From assembly GCF_031583595.1 (NCBI RefSeq), contig NZ_CP134145.1, positions 4,340,001 to 4,404,000 of the forward strand: DNA of 64,000 nt, in the 5' to 3' direction. The DNA is from Thalassotalea psychrophila. GTDB taxonomy: Bacteria > Pseudomonadota > Gammaproteobacteria > Enterobacterales > Alteromonadaceae. The translations under genes and the position numbers were made by a program. The notes under the pieces were generated by a model. It ran no database searches. It worked only from the letters and a program-made list of their open reading frames with translations, and was not told where the DNA came from. Shown piece by piece: positions 47,673-57,164 of the stretch; the stretch's first letter is position 1, and the number at the start of each line of letters is the position of its first letter.

Positions 47673-48599
47673 ATGAGTAAAGCAAGCGTAGATACCCTTG
47701 AAACGATAGCAATAGATACTAGCCCGGTTTCTTGGCGAGAATATTACGAAATAACCAAGCCGAAAGTTGTGGCTTTATTGGTGCTAACGGCATTAGTAGG
47801 TATGAGCTTATCTGTGCCTGGTGCAATTCCATGGCAAATCCTTTTCCCGGCAATGTTAGGGATAGGTTTATTATCCTCTGCTTCTGCTGCGATAAACCAT
47901 ATTGTTGATCAAAAAATTGATGCCATTATGGCGCGTACACATAATCGTCCACTACCTAACGGTCGAATCAGTAACAAAAATGCGATTACTTTTGCCGTCG
48001 CGTTATCGGTGATCGGTTTTATCATGCTTTATGCATTAGTTAACCCATTAACCGCTTGGTTAACGTTTTCAGGTTTAGTCGGCTACTCGGTAATTTATAC
48101 GTTGTATCTGAAACGAGCCACGCCGCAAAACATCACAATTGGTGGTTTAGCCGGTGCGATACCACCATTGCTAGGTTGGACAGCAATGACCAATGAAGTG
48201 CATCCTCATGCATTGCTTTTAGTGTTATTAGTGTTTGTTTGGACACCACCTCACTTTTGGGCACTAGCAATTCATCGCCGTGATGATTACGCGAAAGTAA
48301 ACATTCCAATGTTACCGGTTACCCACGGTATTACCTTCACTAAAACGCAAATATTGTTGTATACCATTTTATTATTTATTGTTGGTTTAATGCCGTATTT
48401 AGTGGGTATGAGTGGTTGGATTTATCTTGTTGGTGCTTGCGCCTTAAATCTGGCATTTTTTGCTTATGCATGGAAATTAAAGTTTAATGCGGAAAAAGAT
48501 ACAGCAATGAAAACATTCAGGTTTTCAATTATACATTTGATGGTGTTGTTTGTTGTTCTTTTGGCTGACCATTACATTTTACCAAAGGCAGTATTCTAA
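47673..48599 (+). CDS. ctaB: Heme O synthase (protoheme IX farnesyltransferase)
   Basis: A 308-residue UbiA-type prenyltransferase. [21 protein letters not shown] (about 71-91) is the Asp-rich substrate motif and the second lies in [14 protein letters not shown]. Seven to nine membrane helices. It adds a farnesyl group to heme B, supplying CtaA. AGGAG precedes the start by 5 bases. Confidence 0.95.
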   Translation: MSKASVDTLETIAIDTSPVSWREYYEITKPKVVALLVLTALVGMSLSVPGAIPWQILFPAMLGIGLLSSASAAINHIVDQKIDAIMARTHNRPLPNGRISNKNAITFAVALSVIGFIMLYALVNPLTAWLTFSGLVGYSVIYTLYLKRATPQNITIGGLAGAIPPLLGWTAMTNEVHPHALLLVLLVFVWTPPHFWALAIHRRDDYAKVNIPMLPVTHGITFTKTQILLYTILLFIVGLMPYLVGMSGWIYLVGACALNLAFFAYAWKLKFNAEKDTAMKTFRFSIIHLMVLFVVLLADHYILPKAVF

Positions 48600-48604
48600 T
48601 AGAT

Positions 48605-49243
48605 ATGAATAAACTATTAATTATCATTTTGGCTGTAGCATCTGCAGCCATTGGTGCATTTGTTTACCAAACGCATTTTATTAATCAACAGCCTGAGCAT
48701 GCATTGCTGTATCAACAACCGCGCACCATCGCCAATTTTGAATTAACCGATCATAACGGTAATACCTTCGGCAATGAACAGCTTAAAGGCAAATGGACGT
48801 TATTCTTTTTTGGCTATACTTCGTGTCCAGATGTATGCCCTGTAACGTTACAAGAACTGAATTATATTTACCCGCAATTAAAAGAATTAACCGACAATAA
48901 AATGCAAGTCGCTTTAGTAACTGCTGATCCTAAACGCGATACGCAAAAAAAATTGAATAGCTACATTCGTTATTTTAATGAAGAATTTTTTGCACTACGC
49001 GCTGGCCATGAGGTGTTATTCCCCTTTGCTCGCAGCTTAGGCTTAATGTATGGCATTGTTGAAGATACTAGCGATGAGTACTATCTAGTAAACCATAGCG
49101 CATCAATTATTTTGACCAATCCTAATGGTAAAATTCAGGCAATATTCAAACCAGTGCAAACCGACCCAATGGCGATACCAAGTATTGACTCAGAGCTAAT
49201 GCTGAAGGATTTTGAGATAATATATAATCACTCGAACCTTTAA
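48605..49243 (+). CDS. SCO1/SenC copper chaperone
   Basis: A 212-residue membrane-anchored thioredoxin-like protein. The copper site is Cys-x3-Cys in YTSCPDVCPVT (about 78-82) plus a late His in VNHSASII. It delivers copper to or reduces the CuA site of subunit II. It starts 5 bases after ctaB and ends the assembly operon. Confidence 0.93.
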   Translation: MNKLLIIILAVASAAIGAFVYQTHFINQQPEHALLYQQPRTIANFELTDHNGNTFGNEQLKGKWTLFFFGYTSCPDVCPVTLQELNYIYPQLKELTDNKMQVALVTADPKRDTQKKLNSYIRYFNEEFFALRAGHEVLFPFARSLGLMYGIVEDTSDEYYLVNHSASIILTNPNGKIQAIFKPVQTDPMAIPSIDSELMLKDFEIIYNHSNL

Positions 49244-49271
49244 TATTACCAGCCCTACTACAAAAGGATTT

Positions 49272-50681
49272 ATGATGAAAAAAACATTCTTTGCACTACT
49301 GCCTTTGTTACTTGTTTTGCACGTTTCTGCAAAGAGTGATTCTGACAGTGAACATGCAAAAAAAACCTTAGAAATTTATACTAAAGTAATCTCTATCCCT
49401 ACAGTTGCCGGCAGAGGTAAAGTCCCAGAGATGGCTGCTTATTTAGCCGATGAATTTTTAGCGGCAGGATTTAGCGACGAAGATATTAACATTATCCCTA
49501 AGGGTGAAACAGCTGCTCTAACTGTTCGATATCGTGGTGATAACAGCTCGGGTAAACAACCTATTTTATTAATTGGTCATATGGATGTCGTTGAAGCTTT
49601 GGAAAAAGATTGGCAACGTTCACCATTTCAACTGACTAAAGATGACAACTACTTTTATGGTCGTGGCACGGTAGATAACAAGCTTGGTATTACCATGATG
49701 ACTGCCGCTTTTATTCGCTTGAAAAAAGCCGGTTTTGTGCCAAACCGAGATTTAATCATTGCCTTTTCAGGTGATGAAGAAACGAGTATGGAAACAACAA
49801 AGATGTTAGCCCATAACACGCCAGAACTTGCTTCTGCAGAGTATGCTTTAAACTCTGACTCAGGAGGCGGCGATCTAGATGTAAATGGCAAAGCCATTGC
49901 CTATTTAGTACAGGCTGCAGAAAAGACTTACGCAACCTTTGAACTTACCGTTAAGAATGAAGGTGGTCACAGTTCACGTCCACGCAAAGACAATGCCATA
50001 TACGAATTAATGTCAGCACTGAATAATATCCAAAGTTTTCAATTTCCGGTGATGTCTTCGGCAATGACACTTAAATTCTTTGAAAAATCCGGTCAACAAC
50101 TCGGCGGTGAACTCGGCCAAGCGATGATAGATTTTGCTAAAAACCCCAGTGATAAAAAAGCATCGGATTTACTAGCCAATGAACCTTCATATGTGGGTAC
50201 CACACGCACTACATGTATTGCAACTATGCTAAGTGCAGGACATGCGGAAAATGCTTTACCGCAATCTGCTACCGCCACAGTCAACTGTCGCATATTCCCG
50301 GGCGTTAAGGTCAGTGACGTTAAAAACACCCTACAACAGGTAGTGGCTAATAGCGGGGTAATAATTGCAACACTCGATTCACCGATTGAAAGCCCCATAT
50401 CAGAACTGCGACCTGATGTAATGGCTGCTGTCGCTAAAGCTGTGCATATTCGTTACCCGAAAGTAGAAATTATGGGTGTTATGGAATCTGGCGGCACCGA
50501 CGGTATGCATTTTCGTTCAGCCGGAATTCCAACTTGGGCGATGTCTAGTGTGTTTATGAACCCTGATGAAATGTTTGCCCACGGTTTGGACGAGCGATTA
50601 CCAATAAAAGCTTTTTATGATGGTTTAGATCATTGGACAATTATTATAAAAACCCTGACCAGCCCTCAAGTTAAGGATTAG
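49272..50681 (+). CDS. Secreted M20-family metallopeptidase
   Basis: A 469-residue zinc peptidase with a signal peptide (to about residue 20, VSA-KSD). Metal ligands: His and Asp in IGHMDVVE, Asp in GRGTVDNKLG, Glu-Glu in SGDEETS, Asp in LNSDSGGG, and the late His in FAHGLDE. The dimerisation domain sits in the middle. It would trim short peptides in the periplasm. It follows the SCO gene by 28 bases but is functionally unrelated. Confidence 0.9.
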   Translation: MMKKTFFALLPLLLVLHVSAKSDSDSEHAKKTLEIYTKVISIPTVAGRGKVPEMAAYLADEFLAAGFSDEDINIIPKGETAALTVRYRGDNSSGKQPILLIGHMDVVEALEKDWQRSPFQLTKDDNYFYGRGTVDNKLGITMMTAAFIRLKKAGFVPNRDLIIAFSGDEETSMETTKMLAHNTPELASAEYALNSDSGGGDLDVNGKAIAYLVQAAEKTYATFELTVKNEGGHSSRPRKDNAIYELMSALNNIQSFQFPVMSSAMTLKFFEKSGQQLGGELGQAMIDFAKNPSDKKASDLLANEPSYVGTTRTTCIATMLSAGHAENALPQSATATVNCRIFPGVKVSDVKNTLQQVVANSGVIIATLDSPIESPISELRPDVMAAVAKAVHIRYPKVEIMGVMESGGTDGMHFRSAGIPTWAMSSVFMNPDEMFAHGLDERLPIKAFYDGLDHWTIIIKTLTSPQVKD

Positions 50682-50876
50682 CATTAATAGTTACAATGGA
50701 TTGAGTACTTAACCTTGAAAACCGTCAGCTTTGCCCTTATCTTTTAGGTAATAAAATATCATCCTTGATATTGTATCGATAATATTTGAGCTAGCACAAA
50801 TGGTACTAGCATAAGTTGCACTATTATTGATAAAATCAGTAGCAATATAGTTTAAGAAATAAAGAGCAGAATTAAG

Positions 50877-51602
50877 ATGGGCAGAGCTTACCAAAACCGT
50901 AAAGCCGATATGGCGAAAACAGCGGGTCAAAAAACTAAAGTTTATTCAAAATACGGCAAAGAAATTTACGTAGTAGCAAAAAATGGTGGTTCAGATCCAG
51001 ATAACAACCTAGCATTACGTCGCTTAATTGAAAAAGCCAAAAAAGATCAAGTGCCAACACATGTAATTAACAATGCTATAGATAAAGCTAATGGTGCTGG
51101 TGGTGAAAACTATGAGCCAGCTCGTTATGAAGGTTTTGGTCCAGGTGGCTGTATGGTAATAGTCGATTGCCTTACCGATAACACCAACCGTACAATCAAA
51201 GATGTACGCCAAGCATTTACCAAAACGAATTCAAAAATTGGTGGAGTAGGCTCAGCATCGTTCATGTTTGATCATCAAGCATTATTCGTGTTTAAAGGCG
51301 ATGATGAAGATGCAATTTTAGAAGTACTAATGATGGCAGATGTAGATGTTACTGACGTTGAGCATGAAGATGGGCTAATTAGCGTCTACGCACCGCACAC
51401 AGAATTCTTTAAAGTGAAAACAACATTATCTGAAGAAATGCCCGACGTTACTTTTGAAATGGAAGAGATCACTTGGATCCCGCAAGATTACAAAACAATT
51501 TCTGGTGAAGATGACATTGCCGCATTTGAAAAATTCATGGGCATGTTAAACGACAGCGATGATGTACAAAACATTTATCACAATGCTGAAATAGAACAAT
51601 AA
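50877..51602 (+). CDS. YebC/PmpR-family protein, YeeN type
   Basis: A 241-residue YebC-family protein. The N-terminus ([19 protein letters not shown]) and middle ([21 protein letters not shown]) fit the YeeN branch rather than YebC proper. The family binds DNA and ribosomes; YebC helps translation of proline-rich stretches. AAGAGCAG precedes ATG 50877. Stands alone before a large hairpin. Confidence 0.92.
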   Translation: MGRAYQNRKADMAKTAGQKTKVYSKYGKEIYVVAKNGGSDPDNNLALRRLIEKAKKDQVPTHVINNAIDKANGAGGENYEPARYEGFGPGGCMVIVDCLTDNTNRTIKDVRQAFTKTNSKIGGVGSASFMFDHQALFVFKGDDEDAILEVLMMADVDVTDVEHEDGLISVYAPHTEFFKVKTTLSEEMPDVTFEMEEITWIPQDYKTISGEDDIAAFEKFMGMLNDSDDVQNIYHNAEIEQ

Positions 51603-51629
51603 TAATTAGGGTCAAATCTAAATCATCTC

Positions 51630-51684
51630 AAAAGGGGTCAGTACCCTTTACTATTATAAATAGTAAAGGGTACTGACCCCTTTT
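51630..51684. repeat. Long perfect hairpin (25-bp arms), REP/Y1-transposase-associated type
   Basis: Arms of 25 bp at 51630-51654 and 51660-51684 with a 5-base loop; each carries GGGGTCAGTACCC. A diverged GGGTCAAATCTAAATC lies just before it. GGGTCAG palindromes of this kind are dispersed in marine gammaproteobacteria, often near IS200-like (Y1) transposase genes. The A-run and T-run also make it a good bidirectional terminator between the YeeN gene and the convergent GST gene. Confidence 0.8.
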
Positions 51685-51706
51685 AATTTGTGCGCTGTTT
51701 TATTAG

Positions 51707-52375
51707 TTATATATCTAAACCGTAACTTCTAAGAATTTCTGTTTCTTCATCAATGATTTTTGTAAATATTGGTAATGCGTGCACTCTATCAATATAAGCG
51801 GCAACTTTGGGCCACTTATTAGCATCACATTTAACCTTGCAATGCTTCAGTAAAACTAACATACCGCCTACAACTAAGTCCGCTAAAGTAAATTGCTCGG
51901 CAACTAAATAATTACTATTTAGTTGCGTTTCTAAATAAGTAAAGATCTCGGGGATCTCTTCGTTAAGCGCCAAATCGATATCAGACTGTAATGGTTCACG
52001 GTTGAAAAAGGCTCTGGCTAAATACATCTCAGCAAATAAATGTCCACCTAGTGCAGCTACCATTTTACTACTCGCATATTCTGCAAACCACATTGCTCTG
52101 GCAGCAGCAATATTATCTTTCGGAAGTAAGGCTGGCTCGGGATACTCGCGCTCTAAAAAATTCAAAATAACAGATGAGTCAGTTATATAGTCATCACCAA
52201 AAGCCAGTAACGGTATTTGCCCCGTAGGGCTGTTATCAATAAAAGCCTGCGGTTTTTCAGGGTTGAATGGAAACACTTGAATGAGCTCATAATCCAACTG
52301 CTTGAACGCTAATGCTAACCGTACTTTTCTAACAAATGGTGAAGGCTCTGCACCATATAAAATTAATGAGGTCAT
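51707..52375 (-). CDS. Glutathione S-transferase family protein
   Basis: A 222-residue GST. The thioredoxin-like N-domain opens LILYGAEPSPFVRKVRLAL, with the Ser of PSPFVRK as likely glutathione contact, then GQIPLLAFGDDYITDSSVI (cis-Pro and Ser), and a helical C-domain follows. Cytoplasmic detoxification or stress role. It lies 22 bases downstream of the polysaccharide deacetylase gene. Confidence 0.9.
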   Translation of the reverse strand: MTSLILYGAEPSPFVRKVRLALAFKQLDYELIQVFPFNPEKPQAFIDNSPTGQIPLLAFGDDYITDSSVILNFLEREYPEPALLPKDNIAAARAMWFAEYASSKMVAALGGHLFAEMYLARAFFNREPLQSDIDLALNEEIPEIFTYLETQLNSNYLVAEQFTLADLVVGGMLVLLKHCKVKCDANKWPKVAAYIDRVHALPIFTKIIDEETEILRSYGLDI

Positions 52376-52396
52376 AATTATTCCTTAAATAAATTG

Positions 52397-53446
52397 TTAA
52401 TCTGTATACCAACTACCATCGGCTTTGGGCACAAACCAAGGTTTTGAATACCAGTAAAATCTACCTGATTTTGAAATACTTGGGGCGGTGCAATTACTAC
52501 GGTTTCTGCCTGGCTTAAAATTAGCATCAAAACTCATGGTAAAACTCTCCTTACCTTGCCAAGTAATTTCCGCTTTACCACCTCCAGCAATAAAACAAGC
52601 AAGCATATTCGGATAAAAGTCATTAAGGCTTACTTCAACAGTTTTTTCTGGTTGTTCGCCGAAAGGTACTATCGTTTGTGCTCGTTGGCTTTTTGCTGAT
52701 ACATTAAAAGCCAATGAATTTAGTTTATCTTTTAGCGGTCCAAGTTGGTCATAAGGCATCGATGCCGGAAAACGAGGTATGGCAGTAATATCGGTAGTGT
52801 CGCCTACCGGACCCGATTGCTGGGTAAATACAGCATAGCCCATTGATGCTAATTCTTGCTGAGCTTGCGGGGTATACTCGCCATATGGCAGAGCAAAATA
52901 TTTCCAATTTTGATCTAATTTGTCCTTAATTATCTGTTCAGATTGTTCCAGCTCATCGAGCTTTTGTGTCAACCATGTTTGTGCTTCAACTCCTTTAGGG
53001 GTTTTAATTAAAGAGTCGTGTACTAAACCATGATTTGCAATAAGTACCCCGTCATCTGCCATTTGTTTTATTTGCGGCCAATCTAAATAAATGCCACTGT
53101 TATTTGGCACCGTATTCGGATTAATAAACATAGTGTATGGGTAGCCAAATTTTTGTAATAACGGGTGACCGTTATATAAAATATCGCTGTAACCATCATC
53201 AAAGGTGATCACCACAGTTTTATCTTCTAATGGCTGTTTAGCTTTTAACTTATCAACCATTTCATTTAATGCTATTACTTTAAAGCCGTTATCTTTTAAG
53301 TAGTTAAGATGTAGCTCAAACTGCTTTGGGCTTATTGAAGTGCTTTTCGGCGTTGTTTCACTTACATGGTGATAAACTAAAATAACCGTTGCTTGGGCAA
53401 AATTTGGTACTAAAGTCATTAATAGAGCAATTAATATTTTTTTCAT
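52397..53446 (-). CDS. Secreted polysaccharide deacetylase (CE4/NodB family)
   Basis: A 349-residue protein with a signal peptide (to about FAQA, residue 19). The NodB domain has the Asp pair in VITFDDGYSD and the His-x3-His metal site in ANHGLVHDSL, and the PGE-like FALPYGEYTP. A C-terminal beta domain of about 110 residues (from KTVEVSLNDFYP) is similar to carbohydrate-binding extensions. It would deacetylate peptidoglycan or an extracellular polysaccharide such as poly-N-acetylglucosamine. Confidence 0.88.
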   Translation of the reverse strand: MKKILIALLMTLVPNFAQATVILVYHHVSETTPKSTSISPKQFELHLNYLKDNGFKVIALNEMVDKLKAKQPLEDKTVVITFDDGYSDILYNGHPLLQKFGYPYTMFINPNTVPNNSGIYLDWPQIKQMADDGVLIANHGLVHDSLIKTPKGVEAQTWLTQKLDELEQSEQIIKDKLDQNWKYFALPYGEYTPQAQQELASMGYAVFTQQSGPVGDTTDITAIPRFPASMPYDQLGPLKDKLNSLAFNVSAKSQRAQTIVPFGEQPEKTVEVSLNDFYPNMLACFIAGGGKAEITWQGKESFTMSFDANFKPGRNRSNCTAPSISKSGRFYWYSKPWFVPKADGSWYTD

Positions 53447-53544
53447 AGGTGCTTGTAGGAAGACTAGGGTTTATGTCTTATCAGAATAGAGTCATTCAAT
53501 TGATTTTGCTAATAAAAAGCTGATTATTTTTACTTCAGCTAAGT

Positions 53545-54828
53545 TTAATTATTAATATTTTTTATCGTTACATTGTATAGCCTTTTACATCGCATTAATA
53601 AAACCAACAACCAGCAAAACTCCACAAGTAGAGTGAATGCCAATAACAAATAAAGTTGATTAAAAATTAAAGTAAGCACTAGCACTGAGGCTGTACACAA
53701 ATGCAGATAAAAGAGTTTTTTACCGTGTTTCGGGGGTAAAAACTGATGCATGTTAGGTAGCAATTGCATCAAAGAAAAGTCGAGAAGACAACGCTGTTGT
53801 AGGTGAGTATAAGACAAAAAAGGCATAATTTTTAACATCATGCCAAGAATGATAGAAATCACATATAAGAAGATCACCATGGCTGCTAACGTTAATGTTG
53901 GTTGCTCTACCCCTAAGGCCATTAGTAATTTCTCTGGCAGTAAATAAAGTATAAATACAGTGATAAGCGAAACTGCCGATAAACGCCAAAAATTTACTGT
54001 TGTATCAGGGATCTTGCGTTTGCGTAAACTCAATAAATAACATAAATAACCGATGAATAAGCTATTCACTAATAGCAGTAAAAATACTAATTCTTGCACA
54101 TGCCCCTCGCTGAACATTACCAACAATAGCAATACGCTTATGAGCTTAGGCAAATAATTACGTATCCTTTCATTAAATTCTGGTGCGACATGAAACATTG
54201 GAATAATTTGAAAACTAACAGCAATTATCAACAACGAAAACCAACCCGCGATCCCCCATATGGCGTGCATATCAGTGATATATTTATCGAAAGAAATGAT
54301 CTGCCAGCCTAAGTTTCGCGCCACCATCAATAAACCTAAAATTAAAGTAAATAAAAGTGCGCATAGTGCAAAGCGGATGGTGATTATGCTGCTACCTTGG
54401 CTTAATTTTTTTACCAATACCGAAATCAAAGCCACAAGATATATGCCATAGCCAATAAAGAGGAGAATAATTGCTGCTATTGTTAATGTAGAAATTGGCC
54501 AAATAAAACTCGTGATTAAACTAAATGTTCCAATTACGTGGAATATTAAAAACGTATTAGCAACCTGTTTTACTTTCGGTATACCAATGCCACCAATCAC
54601 CGGTAAAATTTGTAACAACGCCCCCATCATTACTGTTGTAATAAAGCCTAGGGTATAGCAATGGGTGATCGCCAGCATATTCGGATGCCAACGACTTTGC
54701 CACACTTCAGCACCGGAAATAAGTATTAAAAAGGCACCACCAAGCGCAAATAATACGGCACAAACAAAGAACCGAAATATGATATTAATTTCGGGTAAAG
54801 CGGAAAAGTTAAGGCCACTTAGATTCAT
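53545..54828 (-). CDS. NnrS-like polytopic membrane protein
   Basis: A 427-residue protein with about 12 membrane helices. WHPNMLAITHCYTLGFITTVMMGALLQILPVIGG near residues 48-80, DMHAIWGIAGWF and SYTHLQQR place His residues inside helices, as in the NnrS/heme-copper-like proteins. Its start overlaps the DUF2249 gene by 4 bases and a hemerythrin gene lies upstream. That context suggests a role in nitric oxide or low-oxygen stress. Family call is by pattern only. Confidence 0.6.
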   Translation of the reverse strand: MNLSGLNFSALPEINIIFRFFVCAVLFALGGAFLILISGAEVWQSRWHPNMLAITHCYTLGFITTVMMGALLQILPVIGGIGIPKVKQVANTFLIFHVIGTFSLITSFIWPISTLTIAAIILLFIGYGIYLVALISVLVKKLSQGSSIITIRFALCALLFTLILGLLMVARNLGWQIISFDKYITDMHAIWGIAGWFSLLIIAVSFQIIPMFHVAPEFNERIRNYLPKLISVLLLLVMFSEGHVQELVFLLLLVNSLFIGYLCYLLSLRKRKIPDTTVNFWRLSAVSLITVFILYLLPEKLLMALGVEQPTLTLAAMVIFLYVISIILGMMLKIMPFLSYTHLQQRCLLDFSLMQLLPNMHQFLPPKHGKKLFYLHLCTASVLVLTLIFNQLYLLLAFTLLVEFCWLLVLLMRCKRLYNVTIKNINN

Positions 54829-55109
54829 TGCAGATCAGATGTTGGTTGATCTGTTTTATTAAGTAACTGCTGGCTAAATTTACTTTGATCTGTTGCACGA
54901 TAAATAAAAATTTGAAATTGCTGATCAGTTAATTTTTTACACTGAAAGGCCCAACCAGCTGCGGCAAGCTTTTCGTATAAAGGAAACGGTTCGCGGCGGT
55001 GAAATACCAGCAAGTATTCGTTTACTTTCAACCTAGCCAATGCGGTTATAATTTCAGTCATTGGTTCAGGCGGTTCTAGCTCACTTACATCTAAATAAAC
55101 TTGCTGCAT
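54825..55109 (-). CDS. DUF2249-family small protein
   Basis: A 94-residue protein with the DUF2249 pattern: VYLDVSELEPPEPMTEIITALARL, then LLVFHRREPFPLYEKLAAAGWAF. The fold is TusA/SirA-like. It is coupled to the downstream membrane protein by a 4-base ATGA overlap. Such proteins often travel with hemerythrins and nitrogen-oxide genes; the reaction is unknown. Confidence 0.8.
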   Translation of the reverse strand: MQQVYLDVSELEPPEPMTEIITALARLKVNEYLLVFHRREPFPLYEKLAAAGWAFQCKKLTDQQFQIFIYRATDQSKFSQQLLNKTDQPTSDLQ

Positions 55110-55128
55110 TTACATTACCTACTGCACA

Positions 55129-55566
55129 TCAATCGCAGTGTTGCTTCAATTGTGCTGTCATTTGTTCAGTATCACTGATATTTTGCTGACACATAGGATA
55201 AAGCATCATTTCCTCTTTCATATTATGCTGTTGCATTAATACCATTAATGTTTCTGAAAAGCCGAGGAAGTCTTCACTATTTTTCTCAACTAATGATTTA
55301 TTTAACGATGTCAGCAAGCCACGCATTTGTTCATGCTCCATGCGCATAACTTGGGTAGGACCAGAAGTCATGCCTGTTGCCTGTTCAAATTCAGGAAAAA
55401 GTATCTGCTCTTCTGCCTGTAAGTGCAGCTCAAGTTCTCTGGTAAAAGTTTGCCACTTTTGCTCAGCCAAAATCCAGTTTTCTTTTGCAACTTCAGCTTC
55501 TGCTTCAGCAAAAATATCATCGCAATGGCGGTGTTTATCAGTCATATAATCGGGGATAGCATTCAT
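55129..55566 (-). CDS. Hemerythrin-like (HHE) protein
   Basis: A 145-residue four-helix protein. His residues of the HHE pattern occur in DKHRHCDDIF, LELHLQAEEQILFPEF, MRMEHEQMRG and LMQQHNMKEEMMLYP, enough for a diiron site. I use the ATG ending at 55566, with AGGAATTG before it; a TTG upstream is weaker. Binding of O2 or NO, or iron-sulfur repair like RIC/YtfE, is likely. First gene of a three-gene operon with DUF2249 and the NnrS-like gene. Confidence 0.85.
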   Translation of the reverse strand: MNAIPDYMTDKHRHCDDIFAEAEAEVAKENWILAEQKWQTFTRELELHLQAEEQILFPEFEQATGMTSGPTQVMRMEHEQMRGLLTSLNKSLVEKNSEDFLGFSETLMVLMQQHNMKEEMMLYPMCQQNISDTEQMTAQLKQHCD

Positions 55567-55803
55567 CTTCAATTCCTGAGAGTTCAATTTAAGTAACAGC
55601 TTGATTGCACTTTACCTTCATTACCGTTTACAACTTTGACCTATATTAAGGAATGTTAAATTTCAGTTACTATTTTTAAAATTTCAAATAAAATGGAATC
55701 ATTATTCATAGCTATTTGTTCATCAGATCCCGTATTATACCAAGTCCATTAATTCTAATAATAAAAAATAATTATTTTCAAATTTTAAAACTAAGGTGAG
55801 TTT

Positions 55804-57147
55804 TTGACAGCAAGTAAGCAACAACAGGAACGAAAAGCGTTATTCGCCCTCGCCATTCCAATGATTTTATCCAATATCACGGTGCCATTATTAGGTCTAG
55901 TTGATACTGGCGTAATTGGCCATTTACCTGAAGCGTACTTTCTAGGAGCCACCGCCGTTGGCGCAATGATTATCACCTTTATTACTTGGTTTTGTGGTTT
56001 TCTTCGCATGTCTACCTCGGGCCTTGCTGCGCAAGCTTATGGTAGTGAAGACAGGCAACAGATTCTCCTAGTATTAAGCAGAGGCCTAGTTGTTGCTTTC
56101 ATAATCGGTCTGCTAATGATTGTTCTACAAACCCCTTATATAAATGCCTCTTTATGGTTGTCTGGTGGTAGTGAACAGGTGCAGTTTTATGCTCGTCAGT
56201 ACACTGAAATAAGAATATGGGGTTTCCCTGCTGCTTTAGCTAATTTAGTAATTTTAGGTTGGTTATTAGGTTTGCATAAAGCCAAGTTCGCTATGTGGCT
56301 GTTAATCGTTACTAATGTTGTTAATTTAAGCCTAGACCTACTGTTTGTTTTAGGTTTTAACTGGCAAATAATGGGCATAGCAGTAGCCACTTTAATTGCC
56401 GAATATTCAAGTTTGATATTAGGTTTATACTTTGTTGCTAAAACTCTAAATGTTCACCATAAAGATTTAATTAAAACCTTAGCAAAAACGAAAAATACAT
56501 TGTTCAACAAAGTATCATTTAGCCCTTACTTAAAACTTAATCGCGATATTGTTATTCGCACACTGTGTTTAGAGATCTGCTTTGTATTTATAACCTTTCA
56601 AGGTGCAAGACTTGGCGATACGGTAGTTGCTGCCAATGCTATTTTACTTAATTTCTTATTACTCATTTCCTTTGGTTTAGACGGAATTGCTTACGGCGCT
56701 GAAGCAAGAGTTGGGCGAGCAAAAGGCGCCAAAGACTCATCAGCTTTATCGCTTGCTGTAAATACGGCATTAAAATACAACTTTATGTTTGCGATTATTT
56801 ATAGTCTTTTCTTTTACTTATTCGGTTTAGAGTTTATTAAACTTTTATCTGACATACCTGAGGTAGTAGCCTATGCTAGTGAGTTTCTTCCCTGGATTGT
56901 TGCATTGCCGGTATTAGCTTGTTGGTGTTATTTATATGACGGAGTGTACATCGGTTTAACCGAAGCTGCTGTGATGCGAAACTCAATGCTAGTCTCAACA
57001 TTCGCTTTTTTCTTCCCATGTTGGTTTATTTTACAAGGATACGGAAACCACGGTATTTGGGCTGCTTTTTGTTTATTCATGATGGCGAGAGGAATTACCC
57101 TTTTCTACCATTTTCACAACAACAAAGACCGGTTAGGCAAAAATTAA
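55804..57147 (+). CDS. MATE-family efflux transporter (DinF type)
   Basis: A 447-residue protein with 12 membrane helices. The N-terminal FALAIPMILSNITVPLLGLVDTGVIGHL is the MATE signature of the DinF branch. It starts at TTG with AAGGTGAG 5 bases upstream. Exports cationic compounds using Na+ or H+. A promoter region of about 200 AT-rich bases lies upstream. It is followed after 17 bases by an MFS gene. Confidence 0.9.
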   Translation: MTASKQQQERKALFALAIPMILSNITVPLLGLVDTGVIGHLPEAYFLGATAVGAMIITFITWFCGFLRMSTSGLAAQAYGSEDRQQILLVLSRGLVVAFIIGLLMIVLQTPYINASLWLSGGSEQVQFYARQYTEIRIWGFPAALANLVILGWLLGLHKAKFAMWLLIVTNVVNLSLDLLFVLGFNWQIMGIAVATLIAEYSSLILGLYFVAKTLNVHHKDLIKTLAKTKNTLFNKVSFSPYLKLNRDIVIRTLCLEICFVFITFQGARLGDTVVAANAILLNFLLLISFGLDGIAYGAEARVGRAKGAKDSSALSLAVNTALKYNFMFAIIYSLFFYLFGLEFIKLLSDIPEVVAYASEFLPWIVALPVLACWCYLYDGVYIGLTEAAVMRNSMLVSTFAFFFPCWFILQGYGNHGIWAAFCLFMMARGITLFYHFHNNKDRLGKN

Positions 57148-57164
57148 ATAAGGCGTTCAGCTAA

